Source of the DNA: Chthoniobacterales bacterium | Lineage (GTDB): Bacteria; Verrucomicrobiota; Verrucomicrobiia; Chthoniobacterales; UBA10450 | Direction: 5' to 3' | DNA: 54,505 bases | Assembly (NCBI GenBank): GCA_013815325.1 | Contig: JACDGM010000014.1 | Location: 1 to 54,505, forward strand | In this document: positions 33,662 through 42,379 of the stretch, one piece after another | Layout of the letters: each line of letters opens with the position of its first letter | Numbering within the stretch: the stretch's first letter is position 1 | Notes under the pieces: generated by a model | Databases searched by the model: none | Seen by the model: the letters and a program-made list of their open reading frames with translations, nothing else | Told to the model about the DNA's origin: nothing | Program-made: the position numbers and the translations under genes

Positions 33662-35650
33662 ATGGATTCTTTTCGCAGCCGCGTGGCTGAGTCCACGCCC
33701 GGCTATGCCGACATTGCCGGTTGGACGCACGCCGTCTCCGAGGATAAGCACGAGCGGCGCTGGGCTTTCATGTTCCTGATCGGACTCCTCACGCTCATGG
33801 CGACCGCGTTTGAAGCGAGCCTGCTCGGCGCAGAAGGCTGGACGCCGGTGAACATCGCGCTGCTCGTTCTCTTCCTGTTGCTCTTCACTCATGTCGCCAT
33901 CGGGTTTTGTCAGGCCTTCTTTGGATTTCTCGTCTCGATCGATCGCGCGCCGGCAGCCGCGGCGCAGGAGAGCGAGGAGCAAGAGTTCCAGACCTTGCCG
34001 GTGACGGCGGTCGTCGTGCCGATCTTTAACGAAGAAGTCGCCCCGGTCTTCGCGCGCTTGCAGGTGATGCACGATGCGCTGCGTTCGTTAGGCGCGGTCG
34101 AGCGCTTTCAATTTTTCGTCCTGAGCGATTCGACCGATCCCGCCAAAGCGCTGGCCGAGAGATTAGCCTGGGCCCGTTTCGTCGAGGAAAGCGGGAGCGC
34201 CGGTCACGTTTTCTATCGTCGCCGCGCGCTTCCCTTGAATCGCAAGAGCGGCAACATCGCTGATTTTTGCCGGCGCTGGGGAAGCAAGTATCGCTACATG
34301 ATTTGCCTCGATGCCGACAGCTTGATGAGCGCGGCCACGCTCATCGCGCTCGTTAGGCGAATGGAGCGCAACCATCGCATTGGAATTCTCCAGACCGTCC
34401 CGCAAGCCATCAACGGCGCGACGATCTGGAGTCGCCTGCAGCAGTTTTCGATGTCGCTCTATGGCCCGATCTTCGCCGCCGGCGCGAACTTCTGGCAGCA
34501 GGAAGAGAGCAATTTCTGGGGCCACAATGCGATCGTTAGGCTTGCGCCCTTCATGCAGCATTGCGCGCTGCCGGAGCTGCCTGGGCGGAGCGCGATTGGG
34601 CGGCGCCCGATGAGCCACGATTTTGTCGAGGCCGCGCTCATGCGCCGCGCCGGCTGGGAAGTGCACCTGGCGGATGATCTGCGCGGCAGCTATGAAGAAA
34701 CACCTCCGACCGTGATCGAACACCTGAAGCGGGACCGCCGCTGGTGCCAAGGCAATCTGCAACACTGGCCGCTCGCGCTCGCCCGCGGCTTCCAGCCGAT
34801 GACGCGCTTCCATTTTCTGCACGGCATTTTTTCCTTCGTCGCCTCTCCCCTGCTCCTCCTCGTCCTCGTCCTCGGTTTCTACAAAAACCTCGCGCCCGCG
34901 GGGGAAAGCGACGGTGTTTTCGCCGACGCCGCCCGCGCGCAAACCGCGCTTGTTCTGTTCGGCTTCACGATGCTTTTGCTCCTGCTGCCGAAATTTCTCG
35001 CGCTCGGCCTCGCGCTCTGGAGCGGCCGCGCGCGCGAGTTTGGCGGCGCCGCCAAAATGATCGCCAACGCGGGCGCAGAAATTATCTGCTCGGCGCTGGT
35101 CGCGCCGGTCTTTCTCTACTTCCACGCGAAATTTGTCCTCTTCAGCCTGCTCGGGAAAAAAGTCGAGTGGCACGCGCAGCAACGCGGTTGCGCAGGCGGC
35201 GTGGCCTGGCAGGAAGCGCGCGAAGGTTTCGGCCTAACGACCTTGTTCGGGATCGTCGTCAGCGCCCTCACCTGCTGGTTGACGCCCGAATATTTTCTCT
35301 GGCTCCTGCCCATCATGCTTGGCTGGCTCCTGGCTATTCCGCTGGCTGCGCTTCTCGGAGATCGGGAGTTGGGTCGCGCCGCGCAACGCATAGGGCTCTT
35401 CCTTGTTCCGAGCGAGCTGCATCCCGCGAGCGAGGTGCGAGCGCTGGCGCGAGCCGAGCGCCGCCACGACCTGCGGACGGGAAGCGAGGTTGCGATCGTC
35501 GCTCTGCTCGATCCCAAGCTTCACCAGGTCGCATCCTGCCTAACGAGTTCGGCTGCGTCCGACTTTCATCGCCGTATCTGGGTAACGCCGGAGGCGGATC
35601 TTCCCAAGACGTGGCGCCGCGCCCTCGCGCAACTCTCCGGTACGACTTAG
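33662..35650 (+). CDS. opgH: Glucans biosynthesis glucosyltransferase H
   Basis: A 662-residue inner-membrane GT2 enzyme. Two membrane helices (about residues 36-60 and 68-95) are followed by the catalytic domain: VTAVVVPIFNEEVAPVFARL, DADS in YMICLDADSLMS (about 220), SHDFVEAALMRRAGWEVH and the RRWCQGNL box (about 360). Four to six C-terminal helices form the channel. It polymerises UDP-glucose into beta-glucan and exports it. It lacks part of the N- and C-terminal extensions of the 847-residue E. coli protein. Five genome words lie inside (34085, 34350, 34533, 35232, 35538). Confidence 0.93.
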   Translation: MDSFRSRVAESTPGYADIAGWTHAVSEDKHERRWAFMFLIGLLTLMATAFEASLLGAEGWTPVNIALLVLFLLLFTHVAIGFCQAFFGFLVSIDRAPAAAAQESEEQEFQTLPVTAVVVPIFNEEVAPVFARLQVMHDALRSLGAVERFQFFVLSDSTDPAKALAERLAWARFVEESGSAGHVFYRRRALPLNRKSGNIADFCRRWGSKYRYMICLDADSLMSAATLIALVRRMERNHRIGILQTVPQAINGATIWSRLQQFSMSLYGPIFAAGANFWQQEESNFWGHNAIVRLAPFMQHCALPELPGRSAIGRRPMSHDFVEAALMRRAGWEVHLADDLRGSYEETPPTVIEHLKRDRRWCQGNLQHWPLALARGFQPMTRFHFLHGIFSFVASPLLLLVLVLGFYKNLAPAGESDGVFADAARAQTALVLFGFTMLLLLLPKFLALGLALWSGRAREFGGAAKMIANAGAEIICSALVAPVFLYFHAKFVLFSLLGKKVEWHAQQRGCAGGVAWQEAREGFGLTTLFGIVVSALTCWLTPEYFLWLLPIMLGWLLAIPLAALLGDRELGRAAQRIGLFLVPSELHPASEVRALARAERRHDLRTGSEVAIVALLDPKLHQVASCLTSSAASDFHRRIWVTPEADLPKTWRRALAQLSGTT

Positions 35651-35742
35651 GCGGCCAGAGAGATATACGGAAAGTAGGCCTACCGCGATGCTGATTTGAC
35701 TCAGGCCAGGCGCTTCCCGCAGCTGACGCGGATCCGTCAGCC

Positions 35743-36057
35743 CTACAGACCAAGGCCACTAAGGCCGGGCATACCGCCGGTGATTTTGGACATCTCGGAG
35801 CCGGCCAGTTCCTTGCCCTGGCTGATAGCTTGTTGCACGCCACTTAGGATCAGGTCTTCGAGTATCTCTATGTCTTCAGGGTCGACGATTTCTTTGGCGA
35901 TCTTAATCGATAGGACGTCGCCCGCGCCGTTCGCTACCACCGTGACCTTGCCGCCGCCGGCGCTGACTTCGACCGTCTTATCCTCGAGCTCGGCTTGAGT
36001 CTTCGCCATCTGCTCCTGCATCTTCTGCGCTTGTTTCATTAGCTTGTTCAGGTTCAT
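35743..36057 (-). CDS. ybaB: YbaB/EbfC family nucleoid-associated protein
   Basis: A 104-residue protein with the family pattern NKLMKQAQKMQEQMAKTQAE (helical tweezer arm, residues 4-23), VEVSAGGGKVTVVANGAGDV and GMPGLSGLGL at the C-terminus. It binds DNA as a dimer. It follows dnaX with 3 bp between the two, the usual dnaX-ybaB order, but recR, the usual third gene, is not downstream. Confidence 0.93.
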   Translation of the reverse strand: MNLNKLMKQAQKMQEQMAKTQAELEDKTVEVSAGGGKVTVVANGAGDVLSIKIAKEIVDPEDIEILEDLILSGVQQAISQGKELAGSEMSKITGGMPGLSGLGL

Positions 36058-36060
36058 AGG

Positions 36061-37725
36061 TCAGGTGGTTACGGATTTGATTTCGCCTTTGAATATCTCC
36101 AGGGCTTCTTTGATTAATGGGTCGTCTTTGAAAGTTTCGATGGTCTCGTTAGACTTGGATGGCTGTGGCGGAGGGATTGTAACTGCTGGCGGTGTCGCGG
36201 GCAGGCTTGTGTCCAGGTTGAGCTGAACCGTCCAATCCGTGCCGGTGAGCTCTTTAAGCAGGCCTTCCAGGAAGCTGCGATTGGTTGGCCGGGCGAGTGA
36301 TTCCATTACGGTTTTCTGGTCCGGCGCGAAGCCGAGGAGGAAGTTACGCCTGTCGGTTCCGAGGAAGCGCGCGGTGTCGATCCAGTTCTTGATCAATGGC
36401 CGGCGCTTGTGGACCAGTTGGACCGCTTGTGGCCAAATGGTTGAGACGTCGGTCGGCGGCGGCGCGAAGATGTCCTTGGCCGGGGCCGAGAGTGGCGTAG
36501 GCGAAAGCGAGGCTGTAGGTACAGGTATAGGTGTAGGTGGGGCAGGGGAACGAGCAGGAGCACGGTCAGAAACAGGAGCGGAGGCAGAGTCGCCACAGAG
36601 CGCGGTCAGCTGCTCGATCACATCGGTAAGGGTGATCTGGCCTAACGTTTGAATGGCTTTGATGACTGCCACTTCGAAGTGCAGCTTCTTGTTAGGCGCC
36701 CACTTCATCCGGCCTTCCGCGGCGGCGAATTGCTCGATCAGGTCGAGGAGCCGATCGGTCTCGATCAGGATGGCTTCCGCGCCTAACGAGGATTGCAGTT
36801 CCGGCGCGGTTTCGTCGGCGAGTGCGTCGGGCTTCACTTTGAAAACGAGGAGGTCGCGCAGGTGCGCGATGAGGTCGGACATGAGCTTCATCATCTCCTT
36901 GCCCGCAGCGGCTTGCTCGTCGAGGAGGGCGAGCGCGGCGGCGGTCTCGCCGCGCAAAATGTTTTCGCTGAAACCGGCGACGGTCTGTTCGCTCGTAAAT
37001 CCGAAGACGCTGAGGACATCGGCTTCCGCGATTGTCTCGCCGCAGAAGGCGACGAGCTGATCGAGCATCGATTCGGCGTCGCGCAGGCCGCCATCAGCGC
37101 CGCGGGCAATGGCATGCGCGGCGGCGGGCTCGAGCTTTATCTTTTCGTTAGTCGCAATGAACTGGAGGTGTTTCGCAATGAGATTGGCCGGAATGCGGTG
37201 CAGGTCGAAGCGCTGGCAGCGGCTCAGGATGGTCGGCAAAACTTTCTGCGGCTCGGTCGTGGCGAAGATGAATTTTACGTGCGGAGGCGGCTCCTCGAGC
37301 GTCTTGAGCAGGGCATTGAAGGCCGCCGGGGTTAGCATGTGCACCTCGTCGATGATGTAAATTCTGTATTTTCCCCTGACCGGCGCATAACGAACATTCT
37401 CCGTCAGCGTCCGCACTTCTTCGACCTTGTTGTTGCTCGCGCCGTCGATCTCGAGCACGTCGAGGCTGTTGCCGCCGGTGATTTCCTTGCAGCTGTCGCA
37501 CACTCCGCACGGCGTGGTGGTAGGCCCGTGGATGCAGTTGAGGGCTTTGGCCAGGATGCGCGCGGTGGAGGTTTTGCCGATCCCGCGCGGACCGACGAAA
37601 AGGTAGGCGTGGGCGAGGCGATTCTGCTCTACCGCGTTCTTGAGCGTGCGCGTGACGTGCTCCTGCCCGACTAGATCGTCGAACGTCTGCGGCCGGTATT
37701 TTCGCGCAAAGACCTGGTAGCTCAC
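36061..37725 (-). CDS. dnaX: DNA polymerase III subunit gamma/tau
   Basis: A 554-residue clamp-loader ATPase. MSYQVFARKYRPQTFDDLVG starts the family domain; Walker A is VGPRGIGKTSTA (about residue 45), the zinc knot is CIHGPTTTPCGVCDSC, Walker B is YIIDEVHML, and the sensor motif is LSRCQRF. The C-terminal half has a Pro/Thr/Ser linker (PAPPTPIPVPTASLSP), encoded by imperfect CCTACA-type hexamers, and then a short domain. No obvious programmed frameshift signal was seen. It is transcribed with ybaB. Confidence 0.96.
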   Translation of the reverse strand: MSYQVFARKYRPQTFDDLVGQEHVTRTLKNAVEQNRLAHAYLFVGPRGIGKTSTARILAKALNCIHGPTTTPCGVCDSCKEITGGNSLDVLEIDGASNNKVEEVRTLTENVRYAPVRGKYRIYIIDEVHMLTPAAFNALLKTLEEPPPHVKFIFATTEPQKVLPTILSRCQRFDLHRIPANLIAKHLQFIATNEKIKLEPAAAHAIARGADGGLRDAESMLDQLVAFCGETIAEADVLSVFGFTSEQTVAGFSENILRGETAAALALLDEQAAAGKEMMKLMSDLIAHLRDLLVFKVKPDALADETAPELQSSLGAEAILIETDRLLDLIEQFAAAEGRMKWAPNKKLHFEVAVIKAIQTLGQITLTDVIEQLTALCGDSASAPVSDRAPARSPAPPTPIPVPTASLSPTPLSAPAKDIFAPPPTDVSTIWPQAVQLVHKRRPLIKNWIDTARFLGTDRRNFLLGFAPDQKTVMESLARPTNRSFLEGLLKELTGTDWTVQLNLDTSLPATPPAVTIPPPQPSKSNETIETFKDDPLIKEALEIFKGEIKSVTT

Positions 37726-37892
37726 GCGCTCAATCTAGTGCGCGGGCCGCGACGCGAAAACAGAATTTCGGGAAGATGCACACGATTGACAGACTAAGCG
37801 TGTGATGGATTCCAGACCCACGACAGCATGAAATGAAAAGGTCTGTGGGCGTGCGCTGTCCTCCGGGCATCCAGCGTTGCGCACTGTTTACA

Positions 37893-37942
37893 CGCTCAGA
37901 GAGCGGACGCTCCAAGAAAGCGGCTGACACAGCCGCCTCTAC
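37893..37942. repeat. Hairpin repeat family, copy 1
   Basis: The sequence has two adjacent hairpins, GAGCGGACGCTC and AAGCGGCTGACACAGCCGCC, followed by TCTACG. A second copy of the same layout is at 51404-51456 (GGGTGACAAGCCGCCTCTAC). Here it sits between dnaX and glnS. Confidence 0.55.
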
Positions 37943-39693
37943 GCTTTGGTCGCTTCCTTCGCCCAGGTGTCCCGCAGGGTAATGGTGCGGTTGAAGATGA
38001 CCTCGTTAGGCCTGGAATCTGGATCGAGAGAAAAATAGGCGAGGCGCTCGAATTGGTAGCGCAATTCCGGTTTCGCATCGCCTAACGACGGCTCGCATTT
38101 CGCCGTCAGCACTTCGAGCGAGTGCGGATTGATAAAGGCCTTGAAATCGCCCTCCGCGTCCGGGTCGGGCACGGTGAAGAGCCGGTCGTAGAGGCGCACC
38201 TCGGCCTCGAGCGCATGCGGCGCGCTCACCCAATGGATCGTGCCTTTCACTTTGCGCTGGGAATTCGGACCGCCTGATTTGCTCTTCAGATCGGCGCTGC
38301 AGCGCAGCTCGATAACTTCGCCTAACGAGTTTTTCACAACCTCGTCGCATTTGATGATGTAGCCGTATTTCAAACGCACCTCGCCCCCCGGCTTGAGCCG
38401 GAAATATTTCGGTGGCGGCGTTTCCATGAAATCCGCGCTCTCGATAAAGAGCTCGCGGCTGAAGGGGATCTTGCGCGAGCCAGCGCTGGGATCTTCCGGA
38501 TTGTTAATCGCGTCAAGCTCTTCCATTTCTCCTTCCGGGTAATTGGTGATCACGACCTTGAGCGGCCGCAACACGGCGAGGCGGCGGAGAGCCGATCGAT
38601 TGAACTCCGCGCGGATGGCGTGTTCAAGCGCATCCACTTCGGTGAGCGACGGGTATTTCGTGATCCCGATGTGATAGGAAAAGGCGCGCAGGACGCTCGC
38701 GGTGACGCCGCGCCGCCGCATCCCGGAGATGGTCGGCAGGCGCGGATCATCCCAGCCCCTAACGAGCCCCTCGTCGACCAGCTGCTTGAGTTTGCGCTTG
38801 CTCATGACGGTGTAGGTGAGGTTCAAGCGCGCGAATTCAATCTGTTTCGGCCGGGAATCCGGGAGCTCGAGCGCCTCCAGAATCCAATCATAAAGCGGGC
38901 GGTGCACCTCGAACTCCAGCGTGCAGAGCGAATGGGTGATGCCTTCGAGATAATCGCTGAGGCAATGCGCGAAGTCGTAGAGCGGATAGATGCACCACGC
39001 GTCGCCGGTGTGATGGTGCGTGGCGTGGCGGATGCGGTAGAGCACCGGATCGCGCAGCCACATATTCGGCGACTGCATGTCGATCTTCGCCCGCAGCGTG
39101 CGAGCGCCATCGGAAAATTCGCCCGCTTTCATGCGCGCGAGGAGATCGAGATTTTCCGCGACCTCGCGCTCGCGGAACGGGCTCTCCCGGCCGATGCGGC
39201 GGTATTCATCGGTCTCTTCCGGCGTCATGTCACAGACGTAGGCTTTGCCTGACCTAACGAGCTGGACGGCGTATTGGTAGATCGGCTCAAAGTAATTCGA
39301 AGCGAAGAAAGGTTGATGGTCGATGCTCGCCACAGCGTAGCCCGTCCAAGGCAGAGGCGGGATGGTTGATGGTTGATCGAGAGCGGCTTTGGGATTGAGA
39401 TTCTTGTCGGCCCAGCCATCGATCAGCCAATGGACGTCGGCCATGATGGAGTTGACGTATTCCACCTCTTCTTTCGCGGGGTTGGTGTCGTCCATGCGCA
39501 CATTGCAGAGACCGCCGAACTCGTGCGCGATCCCGAAGTTGAGGCAGATCGCTTTGGTGTGGCCGATGTGCAGGTAACCGTTCGGTTCGGGCGGAAAACG
39601 AGTGTGAATTTTCGTGTGTTTCCCGCTGCGCACATCGTCTGCAACGATGTCGCGGATGAAGTCGGAAGGAGGCTCGTTAGGCGGAAGCGGCAT
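37939..39693 (-). CDS. glnS: Glutaminyl-tRNA synthetase
   Basis: A 584-residue class I synthetase: PPEPNGYLHIGHTKAICLNF carries the HIGH box (about residue 42), and VMSKRKLKQLV carries the KMSKS-like loop (about 295); HHTGDAWCIYPLYDFAHCLS and the C-terminal beta-barrel domains follow. Relative to E. coli GlnRS there is about 30 extra residues after DVHWL, from IDGWADKNLNPK to IDHQPF, partly encoded by GGTTGAT heptamers. The first codons include the genome word (39674). The enzyme charges tRNA-Gln directly. Confidence 0.95.
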   Translation of the reverse strand: MPLPPNEPPSDFIRDIVADDVRSGKHTKIHTRFPPEPNGYLHIGHTKAICLNFGIAHEFGGLCNVRMDDTNPAKEEVEYVNSIMADVHWLIDGWADKNLNPKAALDQPSTIPPLPWTGYAVASIDHQPFFASNYFEPIYQYAVQLVRSGKAYVCDMTPEETDEYRRIGRESPFREREVAENLDLLARMKAGEFSDGARTLRAKIDMQSPNMWLRDPVLYRIRHATHHHTGDAWCIYPLYDFAHCLSDYLEGITHSLCTLEFEVHRPLYDWILEALELPDSRPKQIEFARLNLTYTVMSKRKLKQLVDEGLVRGWDDPRLPTISGMRRRGVTASVLRAFSYHIGITKYPSLTEVDALEHAIRAEFNRSALRRLAVLRPLKVVITNYPEGEMEELDAINNPEDPSAGSRKIPFSRELFIESADFMETPPPKYFRLKPGGEVRLKYGYIIKCDEVVKNSLGEVIELRCSADLKSKSGGPNSQRKVKGTIHWVSAPHALEAEVRLYDRLFTVPDPDAEGDFKAFINPHSLEVLTAKCEPSLGDAKPELRYQFERLAYFSLDPDSRPNEVIFNRTITLRDTWAKEATKA

Positions 39694-39744
39694 GCGGATC
39701 GGGCGACTTTAGCAGAGGGCGCACGGCGCAGCCAACCGCAGCCG

Positions 39745-39830
39745 TGTAGCGCGGGTGTCTCACCCGCGAAGGCGCACGCAATTCTGCGCCCTCGGGTTCC
39801 GCGTCCGCGGGTCAGGAGACCCGGGCTACA
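39745..39830. repeat. Hairpin repeat between glnS and aroE
   Basis: TGTAGCGCGGGTGTCTCACC at the left is mirrored by the complement of GGTCAGGAGACCCGGGCTACA at the right, about 86 bp end to end, with inner hairpins GCGGGTGTCTCACCCGC and GGGTCAGGAGACCC. It is a non-coding inverted repeat of the kind scattered between genes here. It lies in a divergent promoter region 8 bp from the aroE start, so it may overlap the promoter. Confidence 0.65.
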
Positions 39831-39837
39831 TTAGCCG

Positions 39838-40701
39838 ATGCGGAAATTTCATACGCTGGCGGATTTGCGCGATTGGAAGCCGGGCCCAATCCGCCTCGGC
39901 CTCCTCGGCGATCCGGTGGCGCACTCGCTTTCACCCGAAATGCAAAATGCCGCGCTCGCGGAATGCGGCTTCGCTCCGCGTTACGCGCGGTTCCGGATCT
40001 TGCCTAACGAGCTTGGGGAAGCGCTCCGCTTGTGCGCGGAGCGCGACTTTATCGGCGTCAATCTTACCGTGCCGCACAAGGTCGCGGGCTTTGCGCTGGT
40101 CGAGGTCGAGGATCAGTTCGCGCGGCAGGCTGGCGCCATAAACACAATCCGCTTCGAGGAGGGGAAGCTGTTCGGCACCAACACCGACGGACCCGGTTTC
40201 GTGCGGGCGATTCGCGAAAGCTTCAATGTGGAGCTGCGCGATCTGCGAGTGCTAGTGCTCGGCGCGGGTGGGGGCGCGGGACAGGCGGTCGCGGCCACTT
40301 GCGCCCTCGCCGGCTGCCCGGCACTGACGCTCGTGAACCGCGACTTCACCAAAGCGCAGACACTCGCCGCGCGCTTCCCGCATCGGCAAATCCTGGCTGT
40401 ACCGTGGGAAGCAACTTCGTTAGGCAAAGCGCTTGCTCAAACAGACCTGATCGTGCATGCGACGCCGCTCGGCTTGCAGCCTAACGATCCCGCTCCCCTC
40501 CCCTGCGAGCTGCTCGCCCCCTGTCATCTCACTTACGACTTGAACTACGGTCCGACCGCGTTCCTCGCCGCTGCCCGCGAGGCGGGCGCACGCGCAGCAT
40601 CCGGCCTAACGATGCTTCTCCACCAGGGGGCGCTCGCTTTCGAGTTCTGGTTCGATCGGCCGGCGCCGCTCGCCGTCATGCGGCGCGCGCTCGGCTTCTA
40701 G
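39838..40701 (+). CDS. aroE: Shikimate dehydrogenase
   Basis: A 287-residue NADP-dependent enzyme that reduces 3-dehydroshikimate. Substrate-site motifs are LLGDPVAHSLSPEMQNAAL (residues about 21-39) and IGVNLTVPHKVAG (with Lys), GAINTIRFEEGKLFGTNTDG, and the nucleotide-binding VLVLGAGGGAGQAVA (about 138-152). The genome word occurs five times within 650 bp (40002, 40417, 40479, 40604, and upstream 39674), twice as Pro-Asn-Asp/Glu codons. Confidence 0.93.
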   Translation: MRKFHTLADLRDWKPGPIRLGLLGDPVAHSLSPEMQNAALAECGFAPRYARFRILPNELGEALRLCAERDFIGVNLTVPHKVAGFALVEVEDQFARQAGAINTIRFEEGKLFGTNTDGPGFVRAIRESFNVELRDLRVLVLGAGGGAGQAVAATCALAGCPALTLVNRDFTKAQTLAARFPHRQILAVPWEATSLGKALAQTDLIVHATPLGLQPNDPAPLPCELLAPCHLTYDLNYGPTAFLAAAREAGARAASGLTMLLHQGALAFEFWFDRPAPLAVMRRALGF

Positions 40702-40774
40702 CAGGCCCTTCCAGCGCAGCCGGGGCTGGATTTTCCCGAGTTTCTCGTGCATTGTCCAGACCTTCCTTTTCGCG

Positions 40775-42205
40775 ATGTTCAAGGTGCTCTTTCTTTCCGT
40801 CCTCACTTTCCTCGGCGCTCAGCCGCTTTTTGCTTATGTCCTGGAGGGGCAATCCTGGACGCTCAATCGCACCGTTGCGATGCAGTTGTCGCTCGGCCAG
40901 GCGCGCCCTTTGCTCGACGGCTTTTCTTCCTTCAACAAATCCGCCGCCGACGTTCTCGGTATCTGGAATTCGCATCTCGCGCACTTAACTTTCGCGCCTG
41001 TACTCAATTCCCCGGTCGTGCCGAGCGCGAGCGATTACGAGATGTCGGCCGCTTTCTCGAACACGATTTTCGGCGACACGTTTGGCTCCGGCACGCTGGC
41101 GGTGACGCTGATCTCCGATCGCGCCGGGGTGACTTCGGAGACCGATACGCTTTTCAATTCCGCCTACCAATGGAACTCCTACACTGGCCCGCTGCGCCCC
41201 GGTATCGAAGACTTTCATCGGGTGGCTTTGCACGAATTCGGACACACTGTCGGGCTCGATCACCCTGATGAAGGCGGCCAGACGGTCGCTGCCATCATGA
41301 ATTCGCAGGTAAGCGACGTCTACCTTTTGAAAGCCGACGACATCGCGGGCGCGGAGGCGCTCTACGGGGCCGGGCCCGACGTAACCTTCGCGATCGACGG
41401 GCCAATCCTGGCCAACATTTCCACCCGCGCTCAGGTCGGGAGCGGCGACAATGTGCTCATCGGCGGTTTCATCGTGCAAGGCGTGCAGCCCGCCACCGTC
41501 ATTCTGCGCGCGATCGGTTTTTCCCTCAGCGCACAAGGCGTCGACGGCGCGCTGCCCGATCCGGTGATGACGGTTTACGATTCAAACCAGCAGCAGATCG
41601 CGAAAAACGACGACTGGGTTAGCAGTCCGGACGCGAAGAAAATCGCGAGCTATCACCTCGATCCGCCGAACAGTATCGAGTCGGCGTTGATCCTGACGCT
41701 GCAGCCGGGCGCTTACACCGCAGTCATCGAGGGCTATTCCGACGCGACGCAGGCGGCCCGACCCGGTATTGGGTTGTTTGAACTCTACGACCTCCACACC
41801 ACCGGCGGACGCGCGGGGAACATCTCGACGCGCGGCCAGGTGCTCGGCGGTGACGATGTGCTGATCGGCGGATTTATCGTCGGAGGGACGGATGCAAAGC
41901 CGGTCGTGGTGCGTGCGCTCGGGCCGTCGTTAGGCGATCTGGGCGTGGCAAATGCGCTTCCCGATCCGATGCTCGAGTTGCACGACGGCAATGGGAGCCT
42001 GCTCCAGTCGAATGACAACTGGGCTCAAGGTGTCGATGCACAGGCGATCACCGATGAAGGCTTCGCGCCGAACAAGGCGAAGGAGGCCGCGCTCCAGGCT
42101 ACGCTCAGTCCCGGGAATTATACGGCTGTCGTCAGTGGCGTGAACGGCGCGAGCGGGATTGGTCTTGTCGAGATCTACGACATGAGCCCAGCGCCTGGGT
42201 TGTAA
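40775..42205 (+). CDS. Secreted M10-like metalloprotease with two repeated beta domains
   Basis: A 476-residue protein with a signal peptide (residues 1-20, MFKVLFLSVLTFLGAQPLFA). The zinc motif HEFGHTVGLDHP starts at residue 153 (HExxHxxGxxH) and is followed by the Met-turn-like AAIMNSQV, typical of metzincins of the matrixin type. After the catalytic domain come two copies of a 125-residue beta domain: NISTRAQVGSGDNVLIGGFI (about 210) and NISTRGQVLGGDDVLIGGFI (about 350), each with a DPV/DPM...NDDW-type core. This domain is frequent in Verrucomicrobia exported proteins. No PEP-CTERM signal at the end. Confidence 0.85.
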   Translation: MFKVLFLSVLTFLGAQPLFAYVLEGQSWTLNRTVAMQLSLGQARPLLDGFSSFNKSAADVLGIWNSHLAHLTFAPVLNSPVVPSASDYEMSAAFSNTIFGDTFGSGTLAVTLISDRAGVTSETDTLFNSAYQWNSYTGPLRPGIEDFHRVALHEFGHTVGLDHPDEGGQTVAAIMNSQVSDVYLLKADDIAGAEALYGAGPDVTFAIDGPILANISTRAQVGSGDNVLIGGFIVQGVQPATVILRAIGFSLSAQGVDGALPDPVMTVYDSNQQQIAKNDDWVSSPDAKKIASYHLDPPNSIESALILTLQPGAYTAVIEGYSDATQAARPGIGLFELYDLHTTGGRAGNISTRGQVLGGDDVLIGGFIVGGTDAKPVVVRALGPSLGDLGVANALPDPMLELHDGNGSLLQSNDNWAQGVDAQAITDEGFAPNKAKEAALQATLSPGNYTAVVSGVNGASGIGLVEIYDMSPAPGL

Positions 42206-42279
42206 ATGCTGCGCACTTTGAAGCGCGGTGGGCGGCGGGGCGTGCTCCCACTGCCCGCGCGTCCAGTTTCTACTTTGCA

Positions 42280-42376
42280 CCTACACATACACATACACCC
42301 CAGCTTGGCAGTGTAAGTGCAAGTTAACGTGTAAGTGCAAGTCAAAGCCGGGACCTGCGGTAGCATGTCCCTGCCG
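42280..42376. repeat. Short tandem and hairpin repeats after the M10 gene
   Basis: CCTACACATACACATACACC (about 42281) is followed by two 14-bp direct repeats, GTGTAAGTGCAAGT, at 42311 and 42329. A hairpin TGCGGTAGCATGTCCCTGCC (42355-42374) then follows, homologous to the repeat at 9940-9966. The hexamer type TACACA/TACACC recalls the CCTACA-like repeats inside the dnaX linker. Confidence 0.5.
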
Positions 42377-42379
42377 GGG

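Noticed and set aside
42281..42342. A regulatory RNA in the repeat-rich gap after the M10 gene
   Set aside because: The tandem repeats and hairpin belong to repeat families seen elsewhere; no promoter or terminator pair brackets them.
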